Below are positions 1-5,625 of a stretch of 5,625 nucleotides of DNA, piece by piece. Origin of the DNA: Deltaproteobacteria bacterium (GTDB lineage Bacteria; Desulfobacterota; B13-G15). The stretch spans positions 1-5,625 of the forward strand of contig QMLK01000087.1 of NCBI GenBank assembly GCA_003646705.1, read 5' to 3'. A program made the position numbers and the translations under genes. The notes under the pieces were generated by a model that saw only the letters and a list, made by a program, of their open reading frames with translations, was not told the DNA's origin and ran no database searches. Every line of letters starts with the position of its first letter. Positions within the stretch are counted from its first letter, which is position 1.

Positions 1-3441
<3,441 letters not shown>

Positions 3442-3488
3442 CATGGGCAAGTCGGAGGGGAAGACCATCTTATGGGGATCTTGCAGAG

Positions 3489-3520
3489 ATATCCACGGCG
3501 TTATCCACAGGTTTTCTACA
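3489..3520 (+). promoter_or_regulatory. Cluster of three DnaA-box-like sites
   Basis: A perfect consensus DnaA box TTATCCACA lies at 3501-3509. It is flanked on the same strand by ATATCCACG (3489-3497, 7 of 9 matches) and TTTTCTACA (3512-3520, 7 of 9). Start-to-start distances are 12 and 11 bp, so all three sites would face roughly the same side of the helix. DnaA, the replication initiator, could bind here cooperatively, either as a transcription regulator of the downstream GTPase gene or as part of a DnaA-titrating or origin-like locus. Binding is a prediction from the consensus only. Confidence 0.5.
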
Positions 3521-3533
3521 TCCCATGTGAATA

Positions 3534-3545
3534 GAGGGAAAGGAG
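3534..3545 (+). promoter_or_regulatory. Ribosome binding region of the TGS GTPase gene
   Basis: Two purine cores precede the ATG at 3546: GAGGG (3534-3538), with a usable 7-nt spacer, and AGGAG (3541-3545), directly against the start codon. The first is the more likely functional site. The start is also fixed by the conserved N-terminus MPANLPPEYF. Confidence 0.6.
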
Positions 3546-4532
3546 ATGCCCGCAAATCTACCTCCTGAGTACTTCGCCGCGGAGAAAAGGTTCAGGGAGG
3601 CAAAAACCCCTGCGGAGAAGGTCGCAGCTCTTGAAACCATGCTGGCCATCATGCCCCACCACAAGGGGACCGATAAGCTGCGAGCGCTGTTGAGGCGGAA
3701 GTTGGCCAAGCTCCGAGAAGAGCAGGAGTCGCGTCGCGGTAAGGGGGCAAGGGGGGACCTTTACTCGGTGAGGAAAGAGGGAGCAGGGCAGGTGGCCATG
3801 GCTGGACCTCCCAACGTCGGGAAATCTCAACTCTTGGCCAGCCTGACGAAGGCAAACCCCGAGATAGGCGATTATCCTTTCACCACCCAGAGGCCCCAGG
3901 CGGGGATGATACCCTTTGAGAACGTAAAGATCCAGTTGGTGGACCTCCCCCCTGTAACGGAGCACACCGACCCATGGGTCTTCAGCGTATTGCGCAACGC
4001 AGACCTGCTGCTCCTGGTGGTCGACATCTCCGCTGATCCCCTCGGGGAGCTCGACCTGACGAAGGACCTCCTCTTGAAACAGAGGATAGTCCTCGTGGGG
4101 GAGGGAGGACCCGATGGGCATCTCCAACCTGGGACCTTCCCCAAAAGGGCCATCGTGGCGGTCAACAAAGGGGACCTGGACCCCGGTGGTGAAGACTTCG
4201 AGGCCTTCAGGGAGCTGTGTCATGAGGGACTCCCAATGATCGAGGTCTCGGCCAAGGGGGGCCATAACCTCGAAGAGCTGAAGAGGAAGATCTTCTTCAT
4301 GCTCGAGATCATTCGGGTTTACCCAAAGCCCCCTGGGAAGGAGCCGGATCGGGACAACCCCGTCGTCCTGAAGAAGGGCAGCACCGTGGAGGAGCTTGCA
4401 GAGGAGATCCACAAGGACTTCGTGGAAAAGCTCCGCTACGCCCGCATCTGGGGGTCGGCCAAGTTCGACGGCCAGCGGGTCCACAAAGACTACGTCCTTC
4501 AGGACGGAGATGTCGTGGAACTGCACCTCTGA
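3546..4532 (+). CDS. DRG/Obg-like GTPase with C-terminal TGS domain
   Basis: This 328-residue cytoplasmic GTPase belongs to the TRAFAC, Obg/DRG-like group. In order: a helical charged N-terminal segment (about 1-65) beginning MPANLPPEYF and containing a HKGTDKLRALLRRKLAKL stretch (39-56) reminiscent of the DRG N-terminal helix-turn-helix; G1 GPPNVGKS (87-94); G2 region YPFTT (110-114); G3 DLPP (133-136); G4 NKGD (207-210); G5 SAK (235-237); and a TGS domain (about 256-328) ending in the typical KDYVLQDGDVVELHL. DRG and Obg-type proteins bind ribosomes or translation factors, so a translation role is likely but inferred. The G3 motif is odd: the usual DxxG glycine is proline, which may alter GTP hydrolysis. 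Its stop overlaps the start of the next gene (TGATG), implying coupled translation. Family call is firm; there is no established bacterial gene name that I would apply. Confidence 0.92.
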   Translation: MPANLPPEYFAAEKRFREAKTPAEKVAALETMLAIMPHHKGTDKLRALLRRKLAKLREEQESRRGKGARGDLYSVRKEGAGQVAMAGPPNVGKSQLLASLTKANPEIGDYPFTTQRPQAGMIPFENVKIQLVDLPPVTEHTDPWVFSVLRNADLLLLVVDISADPLGELDLTKDLLLKQRIVLVGEGGPDGHLQPGTFPKRAIVAVNKGDLDPGGEDFEAFRELCHEGLPMIEVSAKGGHNLEELKRKIFFMLEIIRVYPKPPGKEPDRDNPVVLKKGSTVEELAEEIHKDFVEKLRYARIWGSAKFDGQRVHKDYVLQDGDVVELHL

Positions 4533-5491
4533 TGTCAAAGGGGTCCTTACTGGTCATCCACCAAGGCGCCCTTGGCGACTTCCTGTTGGCCCTACCCGCC
4601 CTGTGGGTCCTCTACGGGAGCCTCCAGCCCAAGCGTTTCGCCGTGATGGGCCATCCCTGGGTGGTGGAAGTCCTCAAGGGAGTCCCTGTGATAGAGGTCC
4701 TCGACGTAAATCTGCCTGAAGCCTCAAGCCTCTGGAGGGGTGGCGGATCGCCCCTCTTCGGCGGCTTCCAGGTAGCTGCGGTCTTCAGCAAGGCGGCTGA
4801 ACTTCGAGAGGCCCTCTTGAGGGCTGGCACAAGGCAGGTCCTCTCCCTGCCCCCTTTCCCCGAGGACGGCCAGACCCATGTCATGGACCATCACATAAAG
4901 AACCTCTACCGCCTCGGCTTCACAGCCAAGATCTCCTGGCCCGAGGTCTTCCTCACCGATGAGGAGAAGAGGCAGGCCAAGGAAGTCCTTCTGGCCCAGG
5001 GGGCGAGGCCTCCTTTCTTCGTCCTCCATCCAGGAGCGGGAAGTCCCAAGAAACTGTGGCCCCCCGAAAGGATGGTCGAGATCTCAAGGAGGCTAAAGGC
5101 CCTGGGGCTTTACTCCGTCGTCGTAGAGGGTCCCGCCGACGGGGAGGCGGTGGAGGCCTTCTCCGCTGTCCACCGTGGCGAAGGGCTCTTCCTCCGACGT
5201 CCTCCCCTGCGAAGGCTTGCCGCGATCCTTTCAGAGGCATCCTTATACCTGGGGAACGATTCAGGGATCAGCCACCTCGCAGCTTCGGTGGGGACGCCGA
5301 CCCTGGTCCTCTTCGGACCTACCGACCCCGCCCTCTGGTCTCCCCGTGGTCCTCGGGTGAGGTGGCTCTGGGGGAGGGCCCCCTGTGCCCCTTGTCCGGC
5401 TGAACAGAGGAGGAGATGCCCCCATCCCCTCTGTATGGAGGCCATAGGTGTAGAGGAGGTGTGGGCAGCCTTGGAGGAGTTGCTGCAATAG
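4532..5491 (+). CDS. Glycosyltransferase family 9 (ADP-heptose:LPS heptosyltransferase type)
   Basis: This 319-residue protein has the GT-B fold signature of family 9, which adds heptose or a related sugar to the lipopolysaccharide core or another envelope glycan on the cytoplasmic face of the inner membrane. Seen: the N-terminal LLVIHQGALGDFLLALPAL (6-24), the donor-site strand FFVLHPGAGSPKKLWPPER (162-180), and the highly conserved GNDSGISHLAASVGTPTLVLF (241-261) followed by GPTDPALWSP (262-271). A cysteine-rich tail (C285, C288, C296, C301) precedes the usual C-M-x-x-I-x-V-E-E-V ending. Length matches the WaaC/WaaF group. The ATG shares one base with the stop of the GTPase gene and lacks its own strong Shine-Dalgarno site, so it is probably translated by re-initiation. 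The exact acceptor, and whether heptose is the sugar, cannot be read from sequence, so I give no gene symbol. It supports a diderm host. Confidence 0.9.
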   Translation: MSKGSLLVIHQGALGDFLLALPALWVLYGSLQPKRFAVMGHPWVVEVLKGVPVIEVLDVNLPEASSLWRGGGSPLFGGFQVAAVFSKAAELREALLRAGTRQVLSLPPFPEDGQTHVMDHHIKNLYRLGFTAKISWPEVFLTDEEKRQAKEVLLAQGARPPFFVLHPGAGSPKKLWPPERMVEISRRLKALGLYSVVVEGPADGEAVEAFSAVHRGEGLFLRRPPLRRLAAILSEASLYLGNDSGISHLAASVGTPTLVLFGPTDPALWSPRGPRVRWLWGRAPCAPCPAEQRRRCPHPLCMEAIGVEEVWAALEELLQ

Positions 5492-5495
5492 GAGG
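5490..5495 (+). promoter_or_regulatory. Shine-Dalgarno site of the metal-binding protein gene
   Basis: AGGAGG overlaps the end of the glycosyltransferase stop codon and lies 5 nt before the ATG at 5501. The 9-nt gap between the two genes suggests one transcript. Confidence 0.8.
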
Positions 5496-5500
5496 GAGCG

Positions 5501-5625
5501 ATGAAGGCCTTGACGTTATTGACGGTGCTCATCATCGGCGCCTCCTCCGTCCACGCGGAGGCGGCAATGCTCCGGGTATTGGTGACCATCCCCCCCCAAG
5601 CCGAGTGGGTGGAGAGGGTGGGGGG
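5501..5625 (+). CDS. Probable zinc/manganese ABC transporter substrate-binding protein (ZnuA/TroA-like), N-terminus only
   Basis: Only 41 codons are present before the right edge. Residues 1-19 look like a Sec signal peptide: one lysine at position 2, a hydrophobic core (4-13, ALTLLTVLII), and a V-H-A cleavage site before E20. There is no lipobox cysteine, so the product would be soluble in the periplasm. The mature start, LRVLVTIPPQAEWVERVGG, matches the first strand and helix of the cluster A-I periplasmic metal-binding proteins (ZnuA/TroA), which typically begin with a VxVSIPPxxxFVExIGG-like segment. Metal ligands lie downstream and are not visible, so metal identity is unknown. It follows the glycosyltransferase by 9 nt. 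The family call rests on a short segment and is moderate. Confidence 0.65.
   Translation, partial: MKALTLLTVLIIGASSVHAEAAMLRVLVTIPPQAEWVERVG

Larger units (their letters stand above)
3442..3545 (+). other. Intergenic gap with DnaA-box cluster
   Basis: This 104-bp stretch between the kinase and the GTPase gene encodes no recognisable protein or RNA. Its notable content is the DnaA-box cluster at 3489-3520. I see no convincing -35/-10 pair for the GTPase gene and no stem with a T-run that would serve as a terminator, so read-through from the DUF72 promoter is possible. The gap is framed by the 7-bp inverted repeat ACATGGG (3441-3447) / CCCATGT (3522-3528), whose 74-nt separation makes chance a fair explanation. 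Confidence 0.6.

Noticed and set aside
3478..3490. Small ATCT-TGCAG-AGAT inverted repeat as a possible terminator after the kinase gene
   Set aside because: The stem is only 4 bp with weak pairing and no following T-tract.
3558..4538. A 326-codon open frame on the minus strand covering almost the whole TGS GTPase gene
   Set aside because: The plus-strand frame has every G motif and a TGS domain. The opposite frame has no recognisable domain and is explained by codon bias leaving stops rare in that frame.
5590..5597. Run of eight C near the right edge as a possible frameshift
   Set aside because: The frame on both sides agrees with the conserved VTIPPQ segment of the metal-binding family, so the run length appears correct.

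Overview
The window reads as chromosomal DNA from a bacterium with an outer membrane, probably a thermophile. It carries an NAD+-dependent DNA ligase (a bacterial hallmark), a family 9 glycosyltransferase of the LPS heptosyltransferase type, and the start of a secreted metal-binding protein. The DNA is GC-rich by eye, arginine is mostly AGG/CGG/CGC, and genes are tightly packed with strong GGAGG-type ribosome binding sites. The thermophile call is an inference from AGG and charged-residue richness and from the presence of a DRG-like TGS GTPase and an archaeal-type Clp1 kinase. No phylum can be fixed from this window.

Layout. Positions 1-1748 (minus strand) hold ligA without its C-terminal end, which runs off the left edge. 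Positions 1749-1856 are a divergent promoter region with two back-to-back sigma70-type promoters, one near-consensus for ligA and one with a perfect TATAAT for the rightward genes. Rightward come a DUF72/YecE-family protein (1857-2585), a Clp1/Grc3-type polynucleotide 5'-kinase homologue overlapping it by 14 nt (2572-3441), and a 104-bp intergenic gap with a perfect DnaA box flanked by two weaker copies (3489-3520). These are followed by a TGS-domain GTPase (3546-4532), a GT9 glycosyltransferase overlapping it by 1 nt (4532-5491), and the first 41 codons of a ZnuA/TroA-like substrate-binding protein with a signal peptide (from 5501).

How the genes may work together. The most suggestive grouping is nucleic-acid end repair. 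A DNA ligase needs 5'-phosphate ends, a Clp1-type kinase makes them, and DUF72 is a TIM-barrel family for which a DNA-binding role has been suggested from structure. The kinase and DUF72 genes are translationally linked and divergently oriented from ligA. This functional link is inference. The GTPase, glycosyltransferase and metal-binding protein look like an ordinary housekeeping and envelope string. The two least ordinary regulatory features are the predicted leaderless (or nearly leaderless) start of the DUF72 gene and the helically phased DnaA-box cluster.
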